64,000 nt of DNA from DASSFG01 sp035550375 (lineage in GTDB: Bacteria; Planctomycetota; Planctomycetia; Pirellulales; JAICIG01). Numbering within the stretch: position 1 is the stretch's first letter; every line of letters starts with the position of its first letter. This document shows positions 16,374 through 24,740 of the stretch, in pieces. Made by a program: the position numbers and the translations under genes. Below the pieces are notes generated by a model. That model was not told where the DNA came from and did no database searches. It saw only the letters and a program-made list of their open reading frames with translations. The DNA is taken from contig DASZPH010000019.1 of the NCBI GenBank assembly GCA_035550375.1, forward strand, positions 62,001-126,000, written 5' to 3'.

Positions 16374-16625
16374 ATGAGCGCTGCCAAAAAACGCCCGACA
16401 GGGCGCCCAAACACTGGGCGTACCGAATATCTTGAAGTCCGCATGACGCCCGAAGAGAAAGAGCGGATCGCGACGGCGGCTGCCGCAGAGGGATTGTCGG
16501 TTTCCGACTTTGTGCGACTGACGATGCGGATGGTGACGAGCGAGGCGACCTTTTCGCTCGTGCGCGGCGGCCAGGCACCAGCAACGGTGTCAGCACCCCG
16601 GATTATTGGCCGCAAGGAAAAGTAG
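16374..16625 (+). CDS. Ribbon-helix-helix (CopG/DUF1778-like) DNA-binding protein
   Basis: An 83-residue protein with basic N-terminus (SAAKKRPTGRPNTGR) and a ribbon-helix-helix: the strand TEYLEVRMTPEEKERI, then helices AAAAEGLSVSDFVRLTMRMV. Such proteins are plasmid or mobile-element repressors or antitoxins that bind repeated operators as dimers. The iterated GTCCGGTCAAAA motifs just upstream fit. No adjacent toxin is obvious: the next gene encodes an MltR-like protein. No ribosome site exists, consistent with leaderless translation. It sits next to the IS1-like element and is probably mobile cargo. Confidence 0.7.
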   Translation: MSAAKKRPTGRPNTGRTEYLEVRMTPEEKERIATAAAAEGLSVSDFVRLTMRMVTSEATFSLVRGGQAPATVSAPRIIGRKEK

Positions 16626-16662
16626 CCAGTCTTGAAACGGCGCGCCCTAAGGGGTGATCGGT

Positions 16663-16754
16663 CGGAGAGACGGGGAATCGAACCCTTCCGGCTTTCGCCG
16701 GCCCCTCAGGCAGGTTATAAGCGTGCTGTGGTGCCAAACCACGGGCGGCTCTCC
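16663..16754 (-). other. Degenerate tRNA-like sequence with long variable arm
   Basis: Read on the minus strand, GGAGAG at the 5' end pairs with CTCTCC at the 3' end, followed by an unpaired G as in serine tRNAs. A T-loop TTCGATT is framed by GGG and CCC, a variable-arm hairpin CCGGC-GAAA-GCCGG is perfect, and an anticodon-like arm GCACG-CTTATAA-CCTGC pairs four of five. Total length of 92 fits a type II tRNA. Against a working tRNA: T-stem only three pairs, acceptor pair 7 mismatched, D-arm not standard, and no CCA. The loop would give anticodon UAU. It may be a relic or a mobile-element tRNA mimic. Confidence 0.45.
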
Positions 16755-16796
16755 ATAAGACGGGCAAGACACCTGCAAGCCGACAGGGGTTCGCAC

Positions 16797-17405
16797 ATGG
16801 GCAAGCGAAAACGTCGCAAGCGTGTACGCGCCACGGTCCCTGCCAACTTCAACGAGGTAATGCAGCTAGTCCGCTCAGAGTCGGATCGTGGTTGTGTCCT
16901 AGCGATGGCTACGCTAATCGACACCATGTTGGAGGTTGGGCTCCGTGAGCGATTCCAAAAGGATTCTGGCGTAACCGAGGAGTTCCTTGACGAGCTTTTC
17001 ACGAAAGAGCCGATGCCTCTGCTGGGCAGTAGCTACGCTCTGGCTTTGGTGGCCCGTGCAAGGGGCACCATAACTGAGAGAATGAAGGAGTCCCTAGCCG
17101 CGCTGCGTCTTCTTCGCAACGATGCGGCCCATTTGGCGGAAGACTTCGCGATTGACGATGATGCAATCGAAGATATTCAGATTGCCCTCACCGAGAAAGA
17201 GAAAAAATGGGTCGAATTGTGCGCCAAACGAAGAAACAGAAAGGGCAGAAAGCGAATGAACGACCGGTTCATTCTGACTGCCTTCTGCCTTTTCGTGCGC
17301 GTAGCTGCAGCCGCACTCAACGAAGAGATAACGCCAGACGAGCTAGACAGCGGTGCTTGGATCAACACGATTCTTGATTTGGACCCCTACGACCGACTGC
17401 TATAG
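16797..17405 (+). CDS. MltR-like helical protein
   Basis: A 202-residue all-helical protein starting at ATG 16797, nine bases after AGGGG. The upstream in-frame extension runs through the tRNA-like sequence and is rejected. The pattern VLAMATLIDTMLEVGLRERF, then LLGSSYALALVARARG and LRLLRNDAAHLAEDF, matches the MltR/mannitol-repressor-like fold, also seen in many orphan accessory proteins. A basic stretch (RRNRKGRKR) divides it from a C-terminal helical tail. There is no mannitol gene here, so regulation of mannitol use is unlikely. It belongs to the accessory patch and converges on the 86-residue gene, overlapping by six bases. Confidence 0.6.
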   Translation: MGKRKRRKRVRATVPANFNEVMQLVRSESDRGCVLAMATLIDTMLEVGLRERFQKDSGVTEEFLDELFTKEPMPLLGSSYALALVARARGTITERMKESLAALRLLRNDAAHLAEDFAIDDDAIEDIQIALTEKEKKWVELCAKRRNRKGRKRMNDRFILTAFCLFVRVAAAALNEEITPDELDSGAWINTILDLDPYDRLL

Positions 17406-17660
17406 CATGTCGAATCGGTTTGGTCCGTCGCGCACGCTTGCAGCATGAAGATAGGCGACAAGTTTGGCGTCTAGCGTCAGATCGTCCCAAACCTCGTAAA
17501 GCGATTCCGGTACGAATGTCGTCCAAGATGCCGGGGACCGCGAGTCCCAGAGAGGATCGTTCAATTCGCGAGCCGTGAGGGGGCGATGCTGGCGCCCTTT
17601 GTTCGCCAACTTGAACAACTTGGCCTGAATCGGGGTAAGCTTAGGCTTTCGGGAGGTCAT
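17400..17660 (-). CDS. Small hypothetical protein
   Basis: An 86-residue basic protein with start ATG behind GGGAGGG. The N-terminus (KPKLTPIQAKLFKLANKGRQ) could form a helix-turn-helix-like or nucleic-acid-binding segment; the C-terminus (LYEVWDDLTLDAKLVAYLHA) is helical and acidic. It overlaps the end of the MltR-like gene tail to tail. No family recognised and no signal or membrane segment. Its good ribosome site supports a real gene. Confidence 0.55.
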   Translation of the reverse strand: MTSRKPKLTPIQAKLFKLANKGRQHRPLTARELNDPLWDSRSPASWTTFVPESLYEVWDDLTLDAKLVAYLHAASVRDGPNRFDML

Positions 17661-17836
17661 CGGTCAGCCCTCCCGCCGGTGTGGCAGAATTGACCACCCC
17701 AGTCTTGAGCCACTACCATCGCTCCCCGTTGATTGACCACGCCCACCGCACCGCTTAAAGTACAAAGCTGGATTGGCGATGCGGAAAAAGACGCCCGGCC
17801 TTCTTGACTGGCGGGGCACGCAGATACAGAGACCCC

Positions 17837-18613
17837 ATGCTGGCTAAGCGTGTGATTCCCTGCCTCGACGTCGATCGTGGGCGGGTGGTCAAAGGCACCA
17901 ATTTCGTCCAGTTGCGAGACGCCGGTGATCCGGTCGAGGTGGCTGCGCGCTACGAGAAAGAGGGGGCCGACGAGCTCGTTTTTCTCGACATCACGGCCAG
18001 CCACGAGGGGCGGGCGATCATGCTCGACGTCGTCCGCCGAACGGCCGAGGTGATCTTCATGCCCCTGTGTGTGGGGGGCGGCATCCGCACGATCGACGAT
18101 ATCCGCCAGTTGCTTAAGGCGGGCTGCGACAAGGTCTCGATCAATTCGGCCGCCCCGCGCGACCCGCAGTTCGTCGCCGAGGCGGCCCGGCGGTTCGGCA
18201 GCCAGTGCATCGTGGTCAACATCGATCCCAAGCGGGTGGTCAAGGACGGCCGCGAACTGTGGGAGGTCCACATCAACGGCGGCCGGATCGGCACCGGCCT
18301 GGAAGCGGTGGCCTGGGCGCGCGAGGTCGAGCGGCTCGGGGCCGGCGAAATCGTGCTCACTTCGATGGATGCAGACGGCACGAAGAACGGTTACGATTTG
18401 GAGATAACGGCTGCGGTAAGCGAAGCCGTGTCGATTCCCGTGGTCGCCAGCGGCGGGGCGGGATGTCCCGAGCACCTGGCCGACGCTATTCAGATCGGCA
18501 AGGCCGACGCCGCCCTGGCGGCCAGCATTTTTCACTTCGGCGAGTTTACGATCGAACAGACCAAGCAGGTGATGGCCGCACGCGGGATACCCGTGCGTTC
18601 GAGAGCCGCTTGA
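17837..18613 (+). CDS. hisF: Imidazole glycerol phosphate synthase subunit HisF
   Basis: A 258-residue TIM barrel that cyclises PRFAR with ammonia from HisH to give IGP and AICAR in histidine biosynthesis. Start MLAKRVIPCLDVDRGRVVKG is diagnostic and contains the first catalytic aspartate; the second is in IVVNIDPKR. Phosphate sites FMPLCVGGGIRT and VVASGGAGCPEHL are intact, and the ammonia-gate region follows the family. Length is normal. A start at 17804 would add an unlike prefix. hisH is not in the window, so the his genes are dispersed. The pilT-like gene starts 72 bases later. Confidence 0.97.
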   Translation: MLAKRVIPCLDVDRGRVVKGTNFVQLRDAGDPVEVAARYEKEGADELVFLDITASHEGRAIMLDVVRRTAEVIFMPLCVGGGIRTIDDIRQLLKAGCDKVSINSAAPRDPQFVAEAARRFGSQCIVVNIDPKRVVKDGRELWEVHINGGRIGTGLEAVAWAREVERLGAGEIVLTSMDADGTKNGYDLEITAAVSEAVSIPVVASGGAGCPEHLADAIQIGKADAALAASIFHFGEFTIEQTKQVMAARGIPVRSRAA

Positions 18614-18685
18614 AAACGCGGGTGGAACACCGCGACCCCCGAGCAGGCCGGATGCCTGGGAAAGAAAGCGAAGAGCGAGGAGAGT

Positions 18686-19858
18686 ATGGCAACGGCCACG
18701 GCAGCCCCAGTAGCATCCAACAAGGACGCGCTTGCTGAGAAGTTCACCAAGAAGCGCGAAGAGCTGGAGATCGACAAGCTCTTTCGCGCGCTGGTCAAGC
18801 TCAAGGGGAGCGACCTGCACCTGAAGGTCGGTCGGCCGCCGATCGTCCGCGTCAACGGCACTTTGCGGCCGCTCGACCGCGAACCGATCGACGACGAAGA
18901 AATGGTGCGGCTGATTTTCCCGATGTTCAGCGACCGCAACCGGAAGATTTTTGAAGAATCAGGTGGGGCCGACTTCGCCCACACCACGGACGTCGACGGC
19001 GTCCTGTGGCGGTTCCGCGTCAACGTGCTGCAGCAGCTCGGCCACGTGGGCCTGGTGGCCCGCCGCGTGAACCAGTTCATCCCACCTTTCGAGGGCCTGA
19101 ATCTGCCGCCCGTCATGGAATCGCTTTGCAAGTGGGACCAGGGCATGGTGCTCTTGGCGGGCGTCACCGGGTCGGGCAAGAGCACGACCATCGCCTCGAT
19201 GCTGAACTGGATCAACCAGAACTACCGCAAGCACATCCTCACGCTGGAAGACCCCATCGAGTTCGTCTTCACCGAAGAGAAGTGCCTGATCAACCAGCGC
19301 GAGATCGGCATGGACGTGAAGGATTTCGGCATCGGCATGAAGCACGCCGTGCGTGAAGATCCCGACGTGATGCTGGTAGGCGAAATGCGCGACGAAGAGA
19401 CGTTCTTGACGGCGATCCACGCCGCGGAGACGGGGCACCTCGTGTTCGGAACGATTCACGCATCGAGCGCCCCCTCGACGATCGGCCGTATTCTCGACCT
19501 CTTCCCGCAATCGATGCACCCGGCCCTGCGCAGCGCCATCGCCATGAACATGAAGGCGATCGTGGCCCAAAAGCTCTTGCCCTCGATCAAGCCGGGGGTG
19601 GGACGTTGCCCGACGGTCGAGATCATGGTTTTCAACTCGATCATCCGCAAGCTGGTGCTGGAAGAGAAGGACGAGAAACTCGCCGACGCGATCCGCATGT
19701 GCGAGAAAGAGGGGATGCAGGATTTCACCATGAGCCTGAAAAGTCTGGTCGACAAGGAGCTGATCGACCGGGCGACGGCGTTCGAAGTGGCGCCGAACGT
19801 CGATGCGCTGCGCATGGCCCTGAAAGGCATCGAGGTCAAGGCTCCCGGAATTCTGTAA
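18686..19858 (+). CDS. pilT: PilT-type hexameric ATPase (type IV pilus retraction)
   Basis: A 390-residue secretion ATPase of the PilT group. After a helical N-terminus come the N1 domain (GSDLHLKVGRPPIVRVNGTL), Walker A GVTGSGKST at 159-167, Asp box TLEDPIEFVF, Walker B DVMLVGEMRDEET, a PilT-typical AIHAAETGHLVF (AIRAAETGH variant) and His-box FGTIHASS. All catalytic motifs are intact. Such ATPases power pilus disassembly at the inner membrane. Its stop overlaps the start of the following GspE-like gene (TAATG), so both are translationally coupled. No pilin, PilC or PilQ genes are near. Confidence 0.9.
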   Translation: MATATAAPVASNKDALAEKFTKKREELEIDKLFRALVKLKGSDLHLKVGRPPIVRVNGTLRPLDREPIDDEEMVRLIFPMFSDRNRKIFEESGGADFAHTTDVDGVLWRFRVNVLQQLGHVGLVARRVNQFIPPFEGLNLPPVMESLCKWDQGMVLLAGVTGSGKSTTIASMLNWINQNYRKHILTLEDPIEFVFTEEKCLINQREIGMDVKDFGIGMKHAVREDPDVMLVGEMRDEETFLTAIHAAETGHLVFGTIHASSAPSTIGRILDLFPQSMHPALRSAIAMNMKAIVAQKLLPSIKPGVGRCPTVEIMVFNSIIRKLVLEEKDEKLADAIRMCEKEGMQDFTMSLKSLVDKELIDRATAFEVAPNVDALRMALKGIEVKAPGIL

Positions 19859-21744
19859 TGCGCGGCACATTGCGATTGAAACTCGCCCTGTGGGGCGTGC
19901 TCTACTTCTGTCTTCTCGTGGTCCCCGTATGGGCGCAGCAGCCGGGGCAAATGATGCCGCCGGCTCAGCCCCCCGGAGCAGGCAGCACCGGACCGTCGGG
20001 CGCCCTCGACCAACTGCTGGACGAGATTTCTCCCGACTTGGCCGAAAAGGTCTCCGGCGCAACGGTGGGCACGCTCTATATTCTGTACCTCCTGGCGCAG
20101 ATGTTCCTGTATCTGTTCCTTTACATCTGCTGGGTGTACGCCACCGACTGGGTCAACCAGGACCGATACTTCCGCAAGCAAAGCAGGAACTGGAATGTGG
20201 CTATGTTCCTGCCGTTCATCCTCGCTTTTTTGTTCACCGGCTTTCTCTGCCATCCGTTCGTTTCCCTTATCACGCTGAGCGTTTCGTTCTGGATCGGCTA
20301 TTTCATCCATTTGCTTGCCTTCCTGATTCCTTTCATCACCTACGTGGTTAAGCACAACCGGGCGGTGGCCATAGAAGATCGGGTCTTCACGGGCCCGCAT
20401 ATTCGCCGTTGGACTGCCACCAGGCTGCAGGCCATCGGCATCAAGGTTCGCTCGGAACAGCTCGGCGTTGACGACGTCGGGCCGCCTATCAAGCTCACCG
20501 CTCGGGGCGGCGCCACCGATCGCGACAACAACGTAAACCTGCTCACCGCGCGGCAGGCGCCCGGCTTCTTGCCGGCCCGAGAGCTTTTGGCGCAAGCGCT
20601 CGACAACCGGGCCGATTCGGTGATGCTCGACTACTCGCAGCAATCCGTTTCGGTACGGTTCCAGGTCGACGGCGTCTGGCACCCGGGCGAAAACATGGAG
20701 CGCGAGCCGGGAGACATGCTGCTGGCGGTGCTCAAGGTGCTCTGCGCGCTCAACCCCAACGAGCGGCGCGCCCGCCAGCAAGGCGTGTTCGGCGCGGAGT
20801 ACCAGGGCAGGAAGATGGCGCCTCGCTTCATGAGCCAGGGCACACAGACCGGCGAGCGCGTGTTGATTCAGTTCCCCGACCCGGACGTCCGCAAGAAGCG
20901 GATCACCGACCTGGGAATGCGGGAAAAGATGTGGGACGACCTGCGGCCCGTGCTGGAATCGCGGACGGGAATGGTCGTGCTCTCCGCGCCGCCGGGAGCC
21001 GGCTTGACGAGTCTTGTGCATGCCGTGCTGCTCGGCATGGACCGCTACACGCGCGGTTTCGTGGGGGTGGAAGATGTGGCGGCCAAGGACGTGGAAGTCG
21101 AAAACGTGCCGATCACGACGTTCAACGCGGCGGCCGGGGAGGCGCCGCTCACCGTCTTGCCCAAGCTGATCCGTGAGTACCCGGACGTGCTGGTGGTTCC
21201 GGACATGAAAGACGCCGACAGCGCGGAGCTGTTGTGCGATCAGACGGGCCTGGATCGGACCGTGATCACCACGGCGCGTGCCAAGGAGACCGCCGAGGCG
21301 GTGCTGCGGGTGATGATGTTGAAGATGCCGGGGCAGAAGTACGCCGACGCCCTGAAGGCGGCCGTTAACGTCCGGCTGATTCGCAAGCTGTGCGAAAAGT
21401 GCAAGGAAGCCTACGCGCCGCCTCCGCAGCTTCTCCAGCAACTCGGCATTCCGCAAGGACGCATTCAGGCCCTGTACCGTCCGCCCACCCCCAACCCCGA
21501 TCAGCCCCAGGAGCCCTGCAAGCACTGCCGGGGAATCGGCTATTATGGCCGCACCGGAATCTTTGAGACGCTGATTGTGGACGACCAGGTGCGTCAGGCT
21601 CTTTTGAAGAAGCCGCAGCTCGATGTGGTTCGTCAGGCAGCCCGCAAGGCGGGAATGCGCACGTTGCAAGAAGAGGGCCTCTTGCTCGTCGTAACCGGGG
21701 TCACATCTCTGCCCGAACTGCAACGGGCACTCAAAGAGACTTGA
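19858..21744 (+). CDS. Membrane-anchored GspE/PilB-like protein with degraded ATPase motifs
   Basis: A 628-residue protein. The start ATG overlaps the PilT stop; an in-frame opening from 19606 is a shadow. The N-terminus has a signal-like segment (LALWGVLYFCLLVVPVWA) and three membrane segments near 62-85, 105-128 and 130-160. From about 235 it follows GspE: ALDNRADSVMLDYSQQSVSV is the N2-like domain. Walker A has become APPGAGLTS (380-385), with Leu383 in place of lysine. The Walker B/Asp region reads VLVVPDMKD, and the His-box is replaced by VITTARAKET. The GspE four-cysteine zinc motif is intact (C512, C515, C554, C557). It likely cannot hydrolyse ATP and may anchor or regulate PilT. Confidence 0.8.
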   Translation: MRGTLRLKLALWGVLYFCLLVVPVWAQQPGQMMPPAQPPGAGSTGPSGALDQLLDEISPDLAEKVSGATVGTLYILYLLAQMFLYLFLYICWVYATDWVNQDRYFRKQSRNWNVAMFLPFILAFLFTGFLCHPFVSLITLSVSFWIGYFIHLLAFLIPFITYVVKHNRAVAIEDRVFTGPHIRRWTATRLQAIGIKVRSEQLGVDDVGPPIKLTARGGATDRDNNVNLLTARQAPGFLPARELLAQALDNRADSVMLDYSQQSVSVRFQVDGVWHPGENMEREPGDMLLAVLKVLCALNPNERRARQQGVFGAEYQGRKMAPRFMSQGTQTGERVLIQFPDPDVRKKRITDLGMREKMWDDLRPVLESRTGMVVLSAPPGAGLTSLVHAVLLGMDRYTRGFVGVEDVAAKDVEVENVPITTFNAAAGEAPLTVLPKLIREYPDVLVVPDMKDADSAELLCDQTGLDRTVITTARAKETAEAVLRVMMLKMPGQKYADALKAAVNVRLIRKLCEKCKEAYAPPPQLLQQLGIPQGRIQALYRPPTPNPDQPQEPCKHCRGIGYYGRTGIFETLIVDDQVRQALLKKPQLDVVRQAARKAGMRTLQEEGLLLVVTGVTSLPELQRALKET

Positions 21745-21869
21745 GGTCGCCGTTTTCTCGCTGATCAGCAGAAGCGCGCCGATTGCCGCGCCGCAGTCGC
21801 GCGTCAAGACGAGACTGGGCAGTTCTGCCCCAAGCGCGCTGTTCGCTACCCGCTAAGCACTTCGGGACG

Positions 21870-22301
21870 TTAGCCTTTGGCCGCCAGCACCAGGATGACA
21901 GCCAGAATCGGATAAGAAAATATGAGCAGCACGCCGCTTAGTGACATGGCAAACAAAGCGCTTCCGATCTTATCGGCCAAGGGGTGGAACGACACTTTGG
22001 TCTTCGATACTCGATCGGTGATGGCGTGGATGATGGCGAACGAGACCAAATAGCAGACCCATCCGATCGCCATCACAATGCCGAGAAGCAAGTAAAAGGA
22101 ATCGGGCCCTTGAATATTCTCGGCTGCGATAAACGACCCTGCTATCCAGATTGGGATAGTAACAAACGACGCGATGATCGAATCCAGAAACGTGATGGCG
22201 TTATTCCACAGCCCTTCTCTGGAGCACGACCCCACAAACCAGAGCCAGATGAAGGTGCACCCGATGATGTGGATTAGCAAGAGGACTTTGGGACCGCTCA
22301 T
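21870..22301 (-). CDS. Small multi-pass membrane protein
   Basis: A 143-residue protein with four predicted membrane segments: KVLLLIHIIGCTFIWLWFVG, SIIASFVTIPIWIAGSFIAA, FYLLLGIVMAIGWVCYLVSF and LFAMSLSGVLLIFSYPILAV. The start ATG overlaps the stop of the upstream 79-residue gene (ATGA), so the two are coupled. A longer GTG start at 22418 would overlap that gene in another frame and is rejected. No family recognised. Base use looks AT-richer than in the surrounding genes, possibly an accessory pair. Confidence 0.6.
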   Translation of the reverse strand: MSGPKVLLLIHIIGCTFIWLWFVGSCSREGLWNNAITFLDSIIASFVTIPIWIAGSFIAAENIQGPDSFYLLLGIVMAIGWVCYLVSFAIIHAITDRVSKTKVSFHPLADKIGSALFAMSLSGVLLIFSYPILAVILVLAAKG

Positions 22302-22537
22302 TCTTGGGCCTCTTCCTTCTTCTTCGGCTTTTCCAACCTTTTCGAGGGTCGCGACATCATGGCAACCCCCACCGCGACCAGCACCCAGTTGGCCGTGAAT
22401 AGCGCGGCCACTTGCCACGGCATCCCCTCCCCGCCGCCGCCGGGCGGCTGGGCGAAAGCAGCCTCGCCGCTGAAAAGGACGGCGGTCACTGCGACAAGCC
22501 CGGTCCGAACAACTCTCGGCAAGAATCGCTTAGTCAT
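22298..22537 (-). CDS. Small exported single-span membrane protein
   Basis: A 79-residue protein with a signal peptide (TGLVAVTAVLFSGEAAFA), a glycine-rich spacer (QPPGGGGEGMP), one membrane segment (VAALFTANWVLVAVGVAMMS) and a charged cytoplasmic tail (KRLEKPKKKEEAQE). Coupled by a 4-base overlap to the four-span protein downstream. Likely a small envelope complex subunit; function unknown. Confidence 0.6.
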   Translation of the reverse strand: MTKRFLPRVVRTGLVAVTAVLFSGEAAFAQPPGGGGEGMPWQVAALFTANWVLVAVGVAMMSRPSKRLEKPKKKEEAQE

Positions 22538-22648
22538 GGGTTAACTGCCAGTATGGCTGGAAGACACAAGAGACGATTATAGACGAAACACTGCGAGCTA
22601 CAATCAAACGTGCCGAAACATCGGCTCATTCAACCTTGCTCCGCCCCG

Positions 22649-23908
22649 TCAGCGACCCACCGCATAGGGCCGGGGATCGACGTGGGGTGTCGCACCCGAT
22701 AAGAGTTCGGCAACGAGCCGCCCCGTGGCGGGCGACATCGACACACCCAGCATGCCGTGCCCCGCCGCCAGAAAAAGATTGTCGATTCCCGGCACGCGTC
22801 CTATGAAAGGCAGGCCGTCGGGCGTCATCGGCCGCCAACCGTACCACGACTCCAGCATGGGCTCGGCCTCGGGCTCTCGCAGATAGATGGCCGTCGCATC
22901 GCGCAACAGGCGCAAACGGTCGGGATGGAGGCTGGTGTCGTAGCCGGCGAATTCCATGGTCGAGCCGAGGCGGTAGGCACTCTGAAACGGAGTGACCGCC
23001 ACCCGGTGCTCCTCAAAGATCATGGGGATGCGCGGGCAAACCGCCGGCCGGCGCATCGTGAGCGAGTAGCCTTTCCCCGGCTGAATCGGAACCGAACACC
23101 GCAAAACGTGTCGCAGAAGAGGCGTCCAGGCGCCCGTCGCGACGATCACCTGGTCCGCCGGAATCTCGCCGTGGTTTGTAACCACTCCCCGTATGAGACG
23201 TCGGTCGACCGCCACCTGTCGCAACTCGCATTCCTCGCGAATCTCGACTCCTTGCGAATGGAGCACCCGCCTCCAGGCGAGCATGAGCTTGTCGGGCCGC
23301 AGGTGGCCGTCGGTCGCGTAATGCCAGCCTCCGGCGCAGCCTGGCTTGATGGCCGGCTCCAGTTCGCAGAGGGCCGGACCGTCGTAGCGCGTCGCGCCCA
23401 GTCCGAACTCGCCGCGCAGCAGCCGGTCGGTCTCGGCGTAGTGATGCATGGCCGCCGGGGAGCGGAAAACGAAGAGGAGGCCCTGTGTCTCCCATTCGAC
23501 GTCGTCGAGCGTGGTCTTCAGTAGCTCGTCGTAAAGCGATCGCGACGAAACGAGCAGGCCCTGAATGCCGCGAGCGGCCGCGAGCATGTCGGCATCGTTG
23601 CACCTGCGTGCGAATCGCCAGAACCAGCTCCACATGGCCGGATCAAGCCGCCAGCGGACCTTCAGAGGCGAATTGCGCGCCAGCAGCGTTTTCAGCGTGC
23701 TGCGAAGCGCGCCTGGTCCGGCAAGCGGCAGGACGTGGCTGGGGCAGACGTAGCCGCAATTGCCGTGCGAACAGCCGCGGCCGAACCGGCCTTGTTCGAT
23801 GAGCGTCACGGCGCGTCCGGAGAGGCGAACGTAATGCGCGCAGGCCGCGCCGATCACGCCGCCCCCCACGACCACCACTCGTTCGGCCTGCTCGTTTGCT
23901 GCGGTCAC
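22649..23908 (-). CDS. FAD-dependent D-amino-acid dehydrogenase/oxidase-like protein
   Basis: A 419-residue DAO-type flavoprotein. The GTG at 23908 is preferred because the dinucleotide motif (RVVVVGGGVIGAACAHYV) then lies ten residues from the start. Later features are HGNCGYVCPSHVLPLAGPG, typical of DadA-like enzymes, the substrate-domain stretch QVIVATGAWTPLLRHVL, and the C-terminal FAD motif YGWRPMTPDGLPFIGRVPGI with AAGHGMLGVSMSPATG. The reaction is oxidative deamination of a D-amino acid or proline derivative, feeding electrons to quinones; the exact substrate is open. It appears to be alone. Confidence 0.88.
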   Translation of the reverse strand: MTAANEQAERVVVVGGGVIGAACAHYVRLSGRAVTLIEQGRFGRGCSHGNCGYVCPSHVLPLAGPGALRSTLKTLLARNSPLKVRWRLDPAMWSWFWRFARRCNDADMLAAARGIQGLLVSSRSLYDELLKTTLDDVEWETQGLLFVFRSPAAMHHYAETDRLLRGEFGLGATRYDGPALCELEPAIKPGCAGGWHYATDGHLRPDKLMLAWRRVLHSQGVEIREECELRQVAVDRRLIRGVVTNHGEIPADQVIVATGAWTPLLRHVLRCSVPIQPGKGYSLTMRRPAVCPRIPMIFEEHRVAVTPFQSAYRLGSTMEFAGYDTSLHPDRLRLLRDATAIYLREPEAEPMLESWYGWRPMTPDGLPFIGRVPGIDNLFLAAGHGMLGVSMSPATGRLVAELLSGATPHVDPRPYAVGR

Positions 23909-24010
23909 TCGGCAAGTTTTCCCTTCGCACTGAAAGCCTGTTCGAGAGCTGGCAGGCAGGCTAGACGCCCGCACTACAATGCCGGTTCTCGGATAGGCTC
24001 TTGGCCTGTC

Positions 24011-24715
24011 TCATGCTGACGGACGGCAGTCTAGCGCCCTTTTCAACGGGCAACCTGCCAGAGCCGGCGCGCCCCGCCGATACCGACCCAACAACTCCTT
24101 CGACCGCTCGGCCAGGAGACGGCGGACCTCCCGTCGCTTGCCTTTCACCCGTGGAATCGTCATACCATCGTAGCCGGTTGTCTGGTGGCGCATCCAGGCG
24201 ATCACGGCGGCCTCGGCGCGTCGTTCGATGGGGATCCTCTGGGTGCGGGCCACCGTGCCGCTGCCGACTGGCGTGGCATGATCGGTGACGGCGCGAGCCA
24301 GCCGGTCGGCGAGGTTCGCGTGTGCTGAATGGAAGTCCAGAAACGCGATCACCGCCCGGTGGAAGTCTTCAACGTAAGCGGCCTGGGTCTTCTCTCGACG
24401 GCGACCCGCGGCTTCCTTCTTCTTGGTAAAGCTCGTTGTCGAGCGCTCGGCTTCGAGTTCGGCACGAATGCGCTCGATCGTCTCCGCCGGCGCCCACACG
24501 CCCCGTGAAAAGATCTTTCGCCCTTTCTTTTCTTGAACGATCCAATGATCGCCGGCCGCTTTGACCCGGCGAGTCAGGGCGGCATCGCCGGGCGGCAATA
24601 GCGACCAACCTTCCGGAACGTTCAGTACTTTGCCGTCGGCGGTGCGAACGGAGTTGGGAGAGGGGCCGGGAAGGAGAACGTTCTGTTGATCCACGGGCGG
24701 TTCCTTCCGACGCAC
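24011..24715 (-). CDS. DUF2293 domain-containing protein
   Basis: A 234-residue soluble protein. The C-terminal half holds the DUF2293 signature (AVIAWMRHQTTGYDGMTIPR followed by VKGKRREVRRLLAERS). The N-terminal half has WSLLPPGDAALTRRVKAAGD and a KKGRKIFSRGVWAPAETI segment seen in bacterial members. Very basic, with several RRR runs, suggesting nucleic-acid binding, but no function is established. It lies just downstream of a Gfo/Idh/MocA gene on the same strand, 25 bases apart, and may be co-transcribed. Confidence 0.8.
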   Translation of the reverse strand: MRRKEPPVDQQNVLLPGPSPNSVRTADGKVLNVPEGWSLLPPGDAALTRRVKAAGDHWIVQEKKGRKIFSRGVWAPAETIERIRAELEAERSTTSFTKKKEAAGRRREKTQAAYVEDFHRAVIAFLDFHSAHANLADRLARAVTDHATPVGSGTVARTQRIPIERRAEAAVIAWMRHQTTGYDGMTIPRVKGKRREVRRLLAERSKELLGRYRRGAPALAGCPLKRALDCRPSA

Positions 24716-24740
24716 GGTTCACCGGCTCCACCAGCGGCCT

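Noticed and set aside
16663..16754. Functional tRNA
   Set aside because: T-stem and D-arm do not fold well and CCA is missing; listed as tRNA-like only.
19456..21807. A 783-codon open frame on the minus strand
   Set aside because: Antisense to pilT and the GspE-like gene; H/R/Q-rich, no domain.
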